Shown: positions 17,201 through 25,211 of the stretch, piece by piece | Layout of the letters: every line of letters starts with the position of its first letter | How positions within the stretch are numbered: position 1 is the stretch's first letter | Assembly (NCBI GenBank): GCA_964595945.1 | Contig: CAZQSL010000011.1 | Span: 1 to 48,734, forward strand | Reading direction: 5' to 3' | Origin: CAZQSL01 sp964595945 | GTDB taxonomy: Bacteria > UBP15 > UBA6099 > JAJRTR01 | DNA: 48,734 nucleotides | Program-made: the position numbers and the translations under genes | Notes under the pieces: generated by a model | Database searches by the model: none | What the model was told of the DNA's origin: nothing | The model's input: only the letters and a program-made list of their open reading frames with translations

Positions 17201-17871
17201 ACGACCTCAAGACACCACTCGTCACGATCAAGGGCTATTCGGAAATGCTCCAGGATGAATTCACCGATGAAATACCGCCCCCCTGCATGAAATACATCGA
17301 CAAGATTTCCGCCGCCGCCACCCAGATGCACAACATCATCAACGACGTGCTCGAATACTCCCGCATCGGCCGCATCGAGGAAGCCCCGGAAAAGGTAGAG
17401 TTCGCACCCATGATCGCATCCGTGATGCAATCACTCCGCACTGCTCCGGGATTTGACAGTATCGATTTCAAAACACTCCCCTCACCCGCGGTATTCGGCA
17501 GCCGCAGGAGAATCATGCAACTTTTCCTCAACCTGATCAGCAACTCCGTCAAATATATCGGATGCGACAACACCTCGCCAACAGTCGAGATCGGCAGCCG
17601 CATGATCGACGGCAAACTGCACTACTACGTAAGAGACAACGGCATCGGCATCGACCCGAAATACCACGAAACCGTCTTCGGCATATTCCAGCGCCTGCCG
17701 GCAGCCACCGCCATCGAAGGCCACGGTGTCGGCCTCGCCATCGTCAAGCGTATTGTCGACACTTACGGCGGCACGATTTCCATAACGTCCATCCCGGGCG
17801 AATCGACTGAATTCCACTTCACCCTCCCCGCCTCAAGGGAAGAATACACACAACTGCTCAAATCCGATTAA
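14278..17871 (+). CDS. Membrane sensor histidine kinase with four PAS domains
   Basis: This 1197-residue hybrid of membrane sensor and PAS kinase has, in order: about seven hydrophobic segments (1 to about 235); a further transmembrane helix near 241-262; an extracytoplasmic Cache-like region (about 263-415, with FTSFYSPIFDEDGNLIAVLGIDV near its end); a transmembrane helix near 418-440; PAS domains at about 458-570, 578-700 (PAS-3 type, WRFAIEGCGDGLWDWD), 705-825 and 840-955; HisKA with phospho-acceptor H975 (SHDLKTPL); and HATPase with N-box NLISNSVKY near 1085, DNGIGID near 1119 and GVGLAIVKR near 1150. There is no receiver domain and no response regulator next to it. The signal is unknown. 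Its kinase core closely resembles that of the kinase at 40.5 kb. Confidence 0.93.
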   Translation: MQTGLVGQLDFIHFVSGLFLLLLSIVAYSVARSALETGLAWRWLSLFSITHGISSWFDMTALILPDTMALAAVRFATLHVSFCFLMVFGTQSLRKMGKFLPGRWVWLLLVLAPLLTLPSGLVIASDLSRYLAALPAALLAGYAFWICKITLRINRPYTKITALLLFLYAIVAGLIVIPANIFPANIINSITFYKLTSIPIQSVRCLIIMAITTCLWRYFVNNRINMHFIDYQRKFSLRFAWPALVFLVAVGTGWAATEIIGNRAMGEIKKQYLKNVSLIADTLDTEEIEMIIEGNIDTDAWAYRMIDKKLYLMRKKLENVRRTYIVTKKDGDIVILAASGMRGDGGDIRGSSFKNPPPELKRVFRFGKPADAEPYLHKTITFTSFYSPIFDEDGNLIAVLGIDVNAEGWTRMVLVTRLLPIGLTAVVCLLLFTIILVDTQSTELEDSLRRMTNSENRLSEIYNANPAAFCLTSVLDSLIVDVNESLCKLTGYTKEELVGHPVIMLFADQSQHAKYRQFVLENESVKGFDLPLRTKIGTTLIGSVDTSLIDIGGRLHSLSAMINITDLRNAQREREENEQRWRFAIEGCGDGLWDWDIVGDHLFTSEKWKEILGYRNDEIGATLYEWISRIHPDDSESAIVEMKNHIEGKTPVFATEHRIMCRDGSYKWVYIRGLIMDRRADGEPTRIIGTMSDIDWRKRIESDLREERERAQSYLDVADVIIMGLAEDQTITMVNRKGREIFGAPAEQLIGVNWFDTFIPPASRESERTRFTSSILSDAITLKSFETDIVTFDGEKHLIEWHVSLLRDEKEQSLTVLCGGLDITEKRRAENALLDSKLRNEAIVQTSPTGVFLVDGSRRVIDVNNSMTTIFGYTREEAIGQIPFKVHTSGESYEEFGKTAYHNLAAGGSYDGEHQFVHKDGRLIWCRIQARAIDPDRLDLGIVWNAMDITENKLARERIEKKNKDLEAFAYTVSHDLKTPLVTIKGYSEMLQDEFTDEIPPPCMKYIDKISAAATQMHNIINDVLEYSRIGRIEEAPEKVEFAPMIASVMQSLRTAPGFDSIDFKTLPSPAVFGSRRRIMQLFLNLISNSVKYIGCDNTSPTVEIGSRMIDGKLHYYVRDNGIGIDPKYHETVFGIFQRLPAATAIEGHGVGLAIVKRIVDTYGGTISITSIPGESTEFHFTLPASREEYTQLLKSD

Positions 17872-17973
17872 GCACAACGGCCCCGCAAGCGCCTTGTCCG
17901 CAAGGGTGGTTTTCCCAACCGTTAGGAGCTATAGTTTTTCGTGTTATGTCATTTTTGTGATGGGAAAAACCGG

Positions 17974-19182
17974 ATGGCAAGGACACAAAACAGCGAAACC
18001 AGAGAAAAATATCTCTCACTCGGCCTGACAGCCCTGCTGCATGGCGTCAATCACGCGATGTACAACATGCTGATGCCCCTCGGTCTGACCATCGCACGCT
18101 ATTTCAAGACTGAGGACCTCTCGCAGATTACCCTCGGATTCACCCTCTATCTGATGTGCTACGGATTCGGCCATCTGCCGGTCGGCATAATATCCGATTT
18201 CCTGCCGCGCAAAGCGATGCTCGCCGCCGGAGCCATCATCAACGGTGTCGCGATAGCATTCGTCGCGCTGTTTCCCGGATACCACTTTTTCCTCGCCGGA
18301 CTCGCCACCGCAGGCATAGGCGCGGCAGTCTATCATCCGGTCGGCGCAGCATATCTGTCGGAGCTTTTCCGCGACAACAAGGGCATGGCCCTCGGCATCA
18401 GCGGCATCGGAGCATCCGTGGGGCTCGCCATCGCGCCCATAGTCAGCGGCATTATCTGCAAGTCCTTCGGATGGCAGAAGACTTTTCTCGCGTTTGCGGC
18501 TTTCGCACTCATTTCGGCCGCTTTTTTCATCATGTTCGCCAAAGAGGAAAAAACTCATCACGCAGCCGCTGGCGAATCACCCGCCGGCAAGGGATGGAGC
18601 ATGGCTCTTGCGGGATTCCTCGCGTTCGCGGCGCTGGTATTCACATTCAGGGAATTCACGGGATGGGGAGGCTTTTACATCATCCCGGTCTATGCGGAAA
18701 AACTGCTGCACTACGATGTCAGGGGCGCGGGGTTTATCTCGGGGCTCCAGTCACTCGGCGGATTTCTCGCGCAACCGCTCGCCGGATGGCTCTCTGACAA
18801 ACTCGGCCGCAGAAAACCCGGCATGATCCTCATGGCATTCATCGCCCTGGCCATGATCATGATCCCCCATGTACGGCAGGGGCTGCTCCTTCCGGTGGTT
18901 TTTTTCTACAGCATGGTCTATTCGGCGACTGTGCCGATCCTCGACGCGATCATCGCCGACAGGACCCCGGCACGCATCAGGGGGACCGTTTTCGGCCTTT
19001 TCCTCGCATGCGGCATCGGACTGAGTTCGTTCGCTCCCATCATTCAGGCTCGGATACTCGATGCCGGCAGATCATCGCACACCGCGTTTATCTACTGCTT
19101 CGGACTGCTTGCCGCGACATCGCTTGTCGCCGCGATACTGCTTTTTTTCTTCAAAAAGGCGGATGTCAGAAATCCCGTGTGA
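17974..19182 (+). CDS. Major facilitator superfamily transporter
   Basis: This 402-residue protein has about twelve hydrophobic segments in two halves. Seen: the loop 2-3 signature GIISDFLPRKAML (variant of G-x3-D-x2-G-R-R) and the matching second-half GWLSDKLGRRKPGM, which identify an MFS carrier. A central charged loop (KEEKTHHAAAGE) separates the halves. The frame is open from a GTG 11 codons upstream, but ATG 17974 is preferred, since the preceding residues are polar and unlike the family. Substrate cannot be inferred; the family includes sugar-phosphate, oxalate/formate and drug carriers. It is alone, with the kinase gene upstream and the giant-flagellin leader downstream. Confidence 0.88.
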   Translation: MARTQNSETREKYLSLGLTALLHGVNHAMYNMLMPLGLTIARYFKTEDLSQITLGFTLYLMCYGFGHLPVGIISDFLPRKAMLAAGAIINGVAIAFVALFPGYHFFLAGLATAGIGAAVYHPVGAAYLSELFRDNKGMALGISGIGASVGLAIAPIVSGIICKSFGWQKTFLAFAAFALISAAFFIMFAKEEKTHHAAAGESPAGKGWSMALAGFLAFAALVFTFREFTGWGGFYIIPVYAEKLLHYDVRGAGFISGLQSLGGFLAQPLAGWLSDKLGRRKPGMILMAFIALAMIMIPHVRQGLLLPVVFFYSMVYSATVPILDAIIADRTPARIRGTVFGLFLACGIGLSSFAPIIQARILDAGRSSHTAFIYCFGLLAATSLVAAILLFFFKKADVRNPV

Positions 19183-19209
19183 AAAATGGCGACTCTTTTT
19201 TAAAATCTG

Positions 19210-19236
19210 TTAACTTATTTGAGAAATTACCGATCT
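19210..19236 (+). promoter_or_regulatory. Sigma28-like flagellar promoter
   Basis: TTAACTTA (19210-19217), an 11-base spacer and ACCGATCT (19229-19236), compared with the consensus TAAAGTTT-N11-GCCGATAA. The core CCGAT and the spacing are right; the right-hand end of the -10 box is off consensus. Confidence 0.4.
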
Positions 19237-19286
19237 ATAGAATAGGCGCTTTGCACATTTTGGCATTGCAGCCATAAATCAGTCGG

Positions 19287-19344
19287 CCCGAATGGAATCG
19301 GGTCATCATTACTATTACTAAGTTTGTGCTTTGACTCATGGAGG
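19287..19344 (+). promoter_or_regulatory. Orphan flagellin-type double GGA leader (putative CsrA sites)
   Basis: A hairpin with perfect arms CCCGA (19287-19291) and TCGGG (19298-19302) presents the hexaloop ATGGAA. Forty bases on, CATGGAGG (19337-19344) contains a Shine-Dalgarno. The surrounding TCATGGAGGAAT is identical to the leader of the flagellin at 37312-38160. No flagellin coding sequence follows directly; the giant flagellin starts 313 bases later. It may be the 5' part of its transcript, a relic of a lost flagellin gene, or a titrating RNA. Confidence 0.5.
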
Positions 19345-19561
19345 AATTAAAGCATTAGTTTGCGAATCTGCAACCTGCTGCTCACAAGTCAATCATTTAC
19401 ATATCAGCATTGGTTTTGCGCACATGCCGCTACCGGCAATGCTTGTCTGCTTGCGTTGCGACCACGACTATGGCGTCCGGTTTTGGGTATGTGGCATTTT
19501 TCCCGGATTCCCGCAGGGTATTCGAGACCCTGGAATATTGCAGTCATGCCCGGTGCGGCAT

Positions 19562-19645
19562 CACTGTATGGACAAGTGTAAATAATAACTGACCGTGAAC
19601 CGTTGGTGCGGCTGTGGACAACTCCCCAGACAACGGTAAACGGAG
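19562..19645 (+). promoter_or_regulatory. Proximal leader of giant flagellin with GGA sites
   Basis: CACT (19562-19565) can pair with AGTG (19575-19578) around a loop containing ATGGAC. The Shine-Dalgarno region carries ACGGAG (19640-19645), 12 bases before the ATG. The arrangement mimics the short-flagellin leaders, but the stem is shorter and the second site lacks the flanking C/G, so it is weaker evidence. Confidence 0.35.
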
Positions 19646-19657
19646 TGGGATGACAAT

Positions 19658-22600
19658 ATGGAAGTAAGCAACTCCCAGCGCCTGCTGCTCAGCACTCTCG
19701 CAAAATCCAATTCCGACGCTTCGGTCTGGCGCGAGCGCCTCTCATCATCACTGAGGATCAACTGGGCAAGCGATGACCCCTCAGGCCTGTATCTGGCAAA
19801 ATACGCAGAGGCCAATACCCGCGGCACACGCATGGCCATCAACAACGTGCAGGACGGCATCAGCCTGATACATACGATCGACAGCGGCCTCAACGAAATA
19901 CAGCAGATGCTGTTCAGGATACGCGACCTTGCCGTCAGGGCCGCCAATGAAGCCACCCTCAAGGCTACCTGCCAGGACAGGACAAAACTTAACAACGAAG
20001 CCCAGACACTCATCGACGAAATCGACCGTCAGGCTGCCGCCGTGACATTCAACACCAAACCAATCCTCCAGGGCAACACCGTCCAGAGCGTCACCACCGC
20101 CAATACGACCACCGTCGTCTCCGGCGCCAACCTCTCCAGCCCGGGATGGGATGACTCCGGCACCATCATCTATTCAAGCACGGTCTCCGGCACCGGCGCC
20201 CAGACCGGCTCGAAACCGGGAAATGTCGATCCCGGAGATATCAACCGCATCTTTTCCATAGCCATCGACGAAGCTACCAACGCCACAGCCGGACCCGCCA
20301 CACAGCTCACATCCGACCCCTTCGTCCTGTCCGACGTGGAAGGCGGCGTCGGCGATGGCTATTTCGACACTACCGGCGCCGGCACTTTCAACGACCCCCT
20401 GAATTTCTGGGTCAGCCCCACCGAAGGACCCGCCGGCCCCGATCTCGATGGCGACGGATGGAATGCGGCTCTTGACAACGACGACAACGACGCCACCGAA
20501 ACTGGCACCGGGCTCAACTCTCTCGCCCCCGACACCATCATTTCTACCACAGGTGTCGACTATGCGATGGACCCGACCCTGATCACCATGGAAAACGCCT
20601 TCGCACGTTCATTTTCCACAAGCATCATCGACAACGTGGACGTAAGCGTGACCGCGGGCGTCAATTATGCCGTACAGGCATTCGACGTCAACGCGGGCGC
20701 ATGGGTCACGGTCGGCGGCCCCCAGACAGGCAACGGCGGTATCCAGAATATTTCCTTCGGATCCGACATCACTTCCAACGAAGTCAGGGTCGTCCTCGAC
20801 GATCCCGAAACCGACGCCACAAGCGGCGTTTCCATCGGCAATACATCACTCCATACCGTCGATATGGACACCGGCGCCGCCAACGCTTTCCCGATGACTT
20901 ACGAAATCGCCCTCGCCGAAGGCCTGTCCGCCATAAACAGGGTCAGCCTGGACTACACGGCCGGCATGGCCTACGACCTATACTATGAAGACGGAGCCGG
21001 CACAACCCACCTGCTGCACAGCGGCGTCGGCGGCGCGACATACAATTATGCAGGCGCTACGATCAACGCCACGAAATTCTGGGTCGAAACAAATTCCGGC
21101 GGCTCAGTTACCAACTTCTCCGCATCCAATACTTACAACACCCCCTGCTCCTGGCCCCACACAGCCATGGGCGGCGACGTATACAGAGTCGACTTCACTG
21201 ACGGCGCGGCCACGATCTCCAGCTTCCACATTAACAATGTCCTGCCCGGTAGCTGGGTCTACACATCATTCCCGATCGGCGCGCCATTTGCCTCATCAGC
21301 CGCCGAAGACGCCACTTATGACCTGTCCGCCGCAGGCGACATCTCATCGATTTACGTCAGGCTCAACCCCACCGACTCGCTCGGCCCCTGCACCGCCGTC
21401 GCGACCGAAACTTACACCGACCTCGCTCCAGTCGCATATCCGCGCACTGTCACCTTCACCTTCGACGACGCCAACGACGAACTCAACGAAATCCAGATCA
21501 ACGTCGCCAACGGCCTCAACTACGAAATCTACGACGACACCGGCACAAACCTCCTCGCCTCCGGCACGGGCGACGGCACAATACAGACCTACAGCCTCGG
21601 CTCCACCGTGACATCAGACTCACTCATCATCCAGTTCGACCCAGGCACTGGCACCCTTGCCGACATCAACAGCCTCACCGCCACCAACACCATCACCCTC
21701 GGCGCCACTTCGACATCATTCGTCGACCTCGACGGCGACAACAGAAACATCGCCACCTACACACTCGACACTTCAGGCGGCAATGCCGCCGAACGCTTCG
21801 ACCAGATGGACATCACTGTCGCACTCGGCGAAGTCTTCTCCGTCTACACTTCGGACGACGGCGTCACATGGACAGCCGCCGCCACCAACCAGACAGGCAC
21901 CGGCGCCAACCAGACACTGAGTTTCGCCAGCGAACAACTCGTGGACGCAGACGCCGACGGCACCGGATACGTCAGGATCGCCGTACACTCAGGCATGGAA
22001 ATCGACTCCGCGATCATCGCCGACCCGGTATTCACAAACAGCGTCGACCGCGACGGCGACGGATTCCCCGATGTGATCGAACAGCAATGGAGCTCCAACG
22101 CAGGCAACGCAGGCAGCGTCCCGAGCTGGTCGACGTCCGGCCACCCCGATCAGGACAACGACGGCATCGTCGACAGCAATTCCTACGACCGCCTCTGGCA
22201 AGCCGGATACCTCGCATCCAACAACCCCTACGGCGCCGACTGGGACGGCTCCGGCACACGCACCGGCAACCCCCTCGACGCCCCAGGCGGCCAATATGCC
22301 AATCCCGGCGACGAAATCGATCCCACACAGGTGCCTTCCAACATCGACACCGACGGCGACACCCTCCCCGACCCGCTCGACCCATTCCCCAACACGGCCG
22401 AATGGGCGACCTGGCGCGACGGCGACGCATCGTTCAGAGGCGGCGTATCCGTCTTCACATCCAACCGCTCCACACCCGACTCCGCACGCCAGGACGTCTA
22501 CCTCGTCAACGGCACATCCTACCAGCTACTCGCCACCGACCCCAACGGCGACGCATCAAACGTCGTCACTTCCTGGGACGGCAACGCCGTAGCGTGGGAA

Positions 22601-23437
22601 TCAGGCGGCGGACTCTACGCCATCACACTCTCCGGCAGCGCAGGCTGCACAGGCGCCGCCGCCGGCGCCACCCCTCCCGTACTCATCGCCGCCTCTGGCG
22701 CCAACGCTTCCATCTCCAACGACGGCACACAGGTCGTGTTCGACGATGGCGGCCAACTCTACACCACCAGCATCGACGGCGGCGGCGCAACCGCTCTCAA
22801 CGTCAACGGCACCAACGCCGACTGGTCGCCCAACGGCGACAACCTCGTATACGAGCGCGGCGGCAACCTTTATATGTACAACTTCGTCACCGAAGAAGAA
22901 TTTGACCTCGGTCTCGCCGGCTCCAACGCCACATGGTCGCCCAACGGCGACAAAATCGCCTACCTCGACGCCGGCGGCAACATCTGCGTCTCCGACGTCC
23001 AGATCACCATGAATCCTCAGAAACTCCAGATCGCGGGCGCCGACAACGCTTCCAAATTCCAGCTCGACATCGACATCCCCGACGCACGCTCCCAGGCACT
23101 CGGCATCGCCGGCATCACACTCCTCACCAACACGGGCGCCGGCAACGCCATCACCAATGTCGACAACGCCATCAACGAAATTTCCACCCTCCGCGCAAAA
23201 CTTGGCGCCACCGAAAAACTCCTCAACAATATCCTCGACGAACTCAACAACTACGCCGTCAATTCCGAATCCTTCAGGTCCTCTCTCGCCGACACCGACT
23301 ACGCGCTCGCCATCTCTCACCTCACCAGATCACAGATCATCTCCAACTCATCCCTCGCCATGCTCGCTTACGCCGATACCGAGCTCCAGCAGACCACCTA
23401 CAACCTACTTTCCGAAAACTTCAACGTCGGCAGATAA
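19658..23437 (+). CDS. Giant flagellin with beta-repeat, calcium-repeat and propeller insert
   Basis: This 1259-residue protein has flagellin ends and a huge foreign middle. Residues 1-138 match the flagellin N-domain (DDPSGLYLAKY, NNVQDGISLIHT, IRDLAVRAANEATL, VTFNTK). Residues about 1118-1259 match the C-domain (ISTLRAKLGA, ending in LAYADTELQQTTYNLL). Between them: four related beta-rich repeats beginning near 323, 426, 608 and 713 (pattern V/I-x-V-x2-G-x2-Y); DxDxDG calcium-type repeats near 261, 797, 830 and 896; and PD40/TolB-like blades near 975-1115 (NADWSPNGDNLVY, NATWSPNGDKIAY). The first 30 residues lack the NTN start seen in the short flagellins. Polymerisation through the ends with a large surface-exposed insert is inferred. 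An intrinsic terminator follows. Confidence 0.9.
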   Translation: MEVSNSQRLLLSTLAKSNSDASVWRERLSSSLRINWASDDPSGLYLAKYAEANTRGTRMAINNVQDGISLIHTIDSGLNEIQQMLFRIRDLAVRAANEATLKATCQDRTKLNNEAQTLIDEIDRQAAAVTFNTKPILQGNTVQSVTTANTTTVVSGANLSSPGWDDSGTIIYSSTVSGTGAQTGSKPGNVDPGDINRIFSIAIDEATNATAGPATQLTSDPFVLSDVEGGVGDGYFDTTGAGTFNDPLNFWVSPTEGPAGPDLDGDGWNAALDNDDNDATETGTGLNSLAPDTIISTTGVDYAMDPTLITMENAFARSFSTSIIDNVDVSVTAGVNYAVQAFDVNAGAWVTVGGPQTGNGGIQNISFGSDITSNEVRVVLDDPETDATSGVSIGNTSLHTVDMDTGAANAFPMTYEIALAEGLSAINRVSLDYTAGMAYDLYYEDGAGTTHLLHSGVGGATYNYAGATINATKFWVETNSGGSVTNFSASNTYNTPCSWPHTAMGGDVYRVDFTDGAATISSFHINNVLPGSWVYTSFPIGAPFASSAAEDATYDLSAAGDISSIYVRLNPTDSLGPCTAVATETYTDLAPVAYPRTVTFTFDDANDELNEIQINVANGLNYEIYDDTGTNLLASGTGDGTIQTYSLGSTVTSDSLIIQFDPGTGTLADINSLTATNTITLGATSTSFVDLDGDNRNIATYTLDTSGGNAAERFDQMDITVALGEVFSVYTSDDGVTWTAAATNQTGTGANQTLSFASEQLVDADADGTGYVRIAVHSGMEIDSAIIADPVFTNSVDRDGDGFPDVIEQQWSSNAGNAGSVPSWSTSGHPDQDNDGIVDSNSYDRLWQAGYLASNNPYGADWDGSGTRTGNPLDAPGGQYANPGDEIDPTQVPSNIDTDGDTLPDPLDPFPNTAEWATWRDGDASFRGGVSVFTSNRSTPDSARQDVYLVNGTSYQLLATDPNGDASNVVTSWDGNAVAWESGGGLYAITLSGSAGCTGAAAGATPPVLIAASGANASISNDGTQVVFDDGGQLYTTSIDGGGATALNVNGTNADWSPNGDNLVYERGGNLYMYNFVTEEEFDLGLAGSNATWSPNGDKIAYLDAGGNICVSDVQITMNPQKLQIAGADNASKFQLDIDIPDARSQALGIAGITLLTNTGAGNAITNVDNAINEISTLRAKLGATEKLLNNILDELNNYAVNSESFRSSLADTDYALAISHLTRSQIISNSSLAMLAYADTELQQTTYNLLSENFNVGR

Positions 23438-23458
23438 CCCTGGCTATCCAGCTAACAC

Positions 23459-23495
23459 AAGGGGGGCGGCTTTCCCGGAAACCGTCCCCTTTTTC
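23459..23495 (+). terminator. Intrinsic terminator after giant flagellin
   Basis: AAGGGG...CGG pairs with CCG.CCCCTT around an inner TTTCC/GGAAA hairpin, ending in a run of five T. Confidence 0.75.
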
Positions 23496-23587
23496 ATTCT
23501 CCACCCGCTGCTGGCACCCCCGGATTCGCCCCCGGCACTGCAATCGTTTTTTCCAATAGCCAGACCAGCAATAACAGGAGCCCTTAC

Positions 23588-24367
23588 ATGTTCAGACTCG
23601 CCACCTTCAACGTCAATTCAGTCCGCGCACGCATGCCGCTGCTCCTCGAATGGCTCGCAGCCAACACCCCCGACGCAATATGCCTGCAAGAAACAAAAGT
23701 CACCGACCCGGACTTCCCCGCGGCAACCATCGCCGCCGCCGGCTACGACTCCGCATACTTCGGCCAGAAAAGCTACAACGGCGTCGCCATCCTCAGCCGC
23801 CACGGATTCGACAACATCTCGAAAGGACTCCGCGACGGCATCGAAGAAACCGAACAGGCACGCCTCATCGAAGCCACCATTCGCGGCATCACCATCGTCA
23901 ACACATACATCCCCCAGGGCGAAGCGCCAGGCACCCCTAAATTCGACTTCAAGATGCAGTGGTACAAACGCGTCGAAACCTACTTCGACACCTACCACGC
24001 AAACACCGGACTCCTCGCATGGTGCGGCGACTTCAACGTCGCCCCCGACGCCATCGACGTCTATGCACCCGACAAGCTTGACGGACAATGCGGATTTCAC
24101 CCTGAGGAAAGAGCCGCCGCCGCACATCTCATCTCTCGCGGATTCACCGATGTCTTCCGCACCCACAACCCCGGACCCGGCCACTACACTTTCTGGGACT
24201 ACCGGTCACGCGGCGGCCTCGCACGCAACTCAGGCTGGCGCATCGACCATATATGGGCAACCTCCGCACTCGCAGCCCTGTCCAAAAACTCCTGGGTCGA
24301 CATCGACTCCCGCCGCGCCGAAAAATCTTCCGACCATGCCGTTCTCGTTGCAGAATTCGACATCTGA
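23588..24367 (+). CDS. xthA: Exodeoxyribonuclease III family
   Basis: This 259-residue AP endonuclease/3'-5' exonuclease acts in base-excision repair. Seen: N-terminal ATFNVNSVRAR, the metal-binding Glu in CLQETKV, YNGVAILSR, TYIPQGE, the catalytic GDFNVAPDAIDV, TFWDYRS, WRIDHIWAT and the final SSDHAVLVAEF. Every catalytic motif of the ExoIII/EEP family is intact and the length is normal. AGGAG is seven bases before the ATG. The next gene starts 41 bases on, so the two may be cotranscribed. Confidence 0.95.
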   Translation: MFRLATFNVNSVRARMPLLLEWLAANTPDAICLQETKVTDPDFPAATIAAAGYDSAYFGQKSYNGVAILSRHGFDNISKGLRDGIEETEQARLIEATIRGITIVNTYIPQGEAPGTPKFDFKMQWYKRVETYFDTYHANTGLLAWCGDFNVAPDAIDVYAPDKLDGQCGFHPEERAAAAHLISRGFTDVFRTHNPGPGHYTFWDYRSRGGLARNSGWRIDHIWATSALAALSKNSWVDIDSRRAEKSSDHAVLVAEFDI

Positions 24368-24408
24368 CACATCAATAATTTGCATAATTTTGGAAGCAGC
24401 TCACACAC

Positions 24409-25047
24409 ATGACCATAAGCGACGTTACCCTCTACCTCATCACCGACGACAAACGCAGCGCCGGCCGCGACGTACTCGACATCGCCGCAGCAGCAGTCAG
24501 GGGCGGCGTGCAATGCCTCCAATTCCGCCCATGGAAACGCTCCGATGAAGAATATGAAAACACCGCCCGCGCACTCCGCGAAATCACCGCCTCGCACGGT
24601 TGCCTCCTGCTGCTCAACCGCCGCGTCGACATCGCACGGAAAATCGGAGCCGACGGAGTCCAAATTGGCGCAGGCTGCGGCAACACTTCGAAAATCCGAG
24701 CCGATGCCCGCGAACTCATCGTCGTCTACTCCGCCCACTCACTCCGCGAAGCACTCGACGCACAACAAGCCGGTGTCGACGCTGTCACCATCAGCCCCCT
24801 GTTTCCCACCACATCGTCATCCTTACCCCGTCCACCCATCGGCATCGAAGGCGCAATAACAGTCGCCAACGCACTCACCATCCCAGCCTTTCCCCTCGGC
24901 GGCATCGACCTCGACCGCGCGGCAGCTCTCACACTTGCAGGCATCCGCCGCGCCGCCGTCGTGTCAGCCATCACCGAAAGCCCCGATGTCACACACGCAG
25001 CCGCAGCTATCTCCTCAATACTGCACAGCGGCCCCCTGCCCTCCTGA
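24409..25047 (+). CDS. thiE: Thiamine-phosphate synthase (ThiE/TenI family)
   Basis: This 212-residue TIM-barrel protein belongs to the ThiE/TenI family; ThiE joins hydroxymethylpyrimidine diphosphate with thiazole phosphate. Seen: LYLITDDKR at the start, VQCLQFRPWKRSDEE where ThiE usually has Q-x-R-x-K, LLNRRVDIA (usually N-D-R), DGVQIG, YSAHSLREA, SPLFPTTSS and PAFPLGGID. The two departures in the substrate loops mean that TenI-type thiazole tautomerase or a modified ThiE cannot be ruled out. No other thiamine gene is in the window. It probably shares a transcript with xthA. Confidence 0.82.
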   Translation: MTISDVTLYLITDDKRSAGRDVLDIAAAAVRGGVQCLQFRPWKRSDEEYENTARALREITASHGCLLLLNRRVDIARKIGADGVQIGAGCGNTSKIRADARELIVVYSAHSLREALDAQQAGVDAVTISPLFPTTSSSLPRPPIGIEGAITVANALTIPAFPLGGIDLDRAAALTLAGIRRAAVVSAITESPDVTHAAAAISSILHSGPLPS

Positions 25048-25106
25048 TCCGACACTCCCCACACCCGCCATGGCGAAATCTTGCAGTACCCCACGCGCTA
25101 ATTATC

Positions 25107-25115
25107 TGATATAAT
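25107..25115 (+). promoter_or_regulatory. Extended -10 promoter for GH36 gene
   Basis: TG-A-TATAAT, a perfect extended -10 box, 97 bases before the chosen TTG start. No good -35 lies at the right distance. Confidence 0.5.
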
Positions 25116-25211
25116 GTCCTTTCAAAATTCCGGTGAAACCGCGAGCGGGATTCGGTGACACGGAGAATATCGCAAGCCGGTCATACATCATCTGACTCGG
25201 GAGGAAATCCA

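Larger units (their letters stand above)
19183..19657 (+). other. 475-base leader region before giant flagellin
   Basis: The region holds a sigma28-like promoter (19210-19236), a complete flagellin-type leader with two CANGGAN-like sites (19287-19344), then about 300 bases before the giant flagellin start. A TTG-initiated frame of 73 codons (19360-19581) follows the first leader 15 bases after its Shine-Dalgarno. It has no recognisable similarity, and I do not call it a gene. Confidence 0.5.

Noticed and set aside
19360..19581. 73-codon TTG-started frame behind the orphan flagellin-type leader
   Set aside because: The Shine-Dalgarno is 15 bases away, composition is unlike neighbouring proteins and there is no similarity. 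Kept only as context for the leader.
21868..22905. 345-codon Arg-rich frame inside the giant flagellin gene
   Set aside because: Same-strand shadow frame caused by composition; the real frame is continuous and contains PD40-like and calcium-type motifs.
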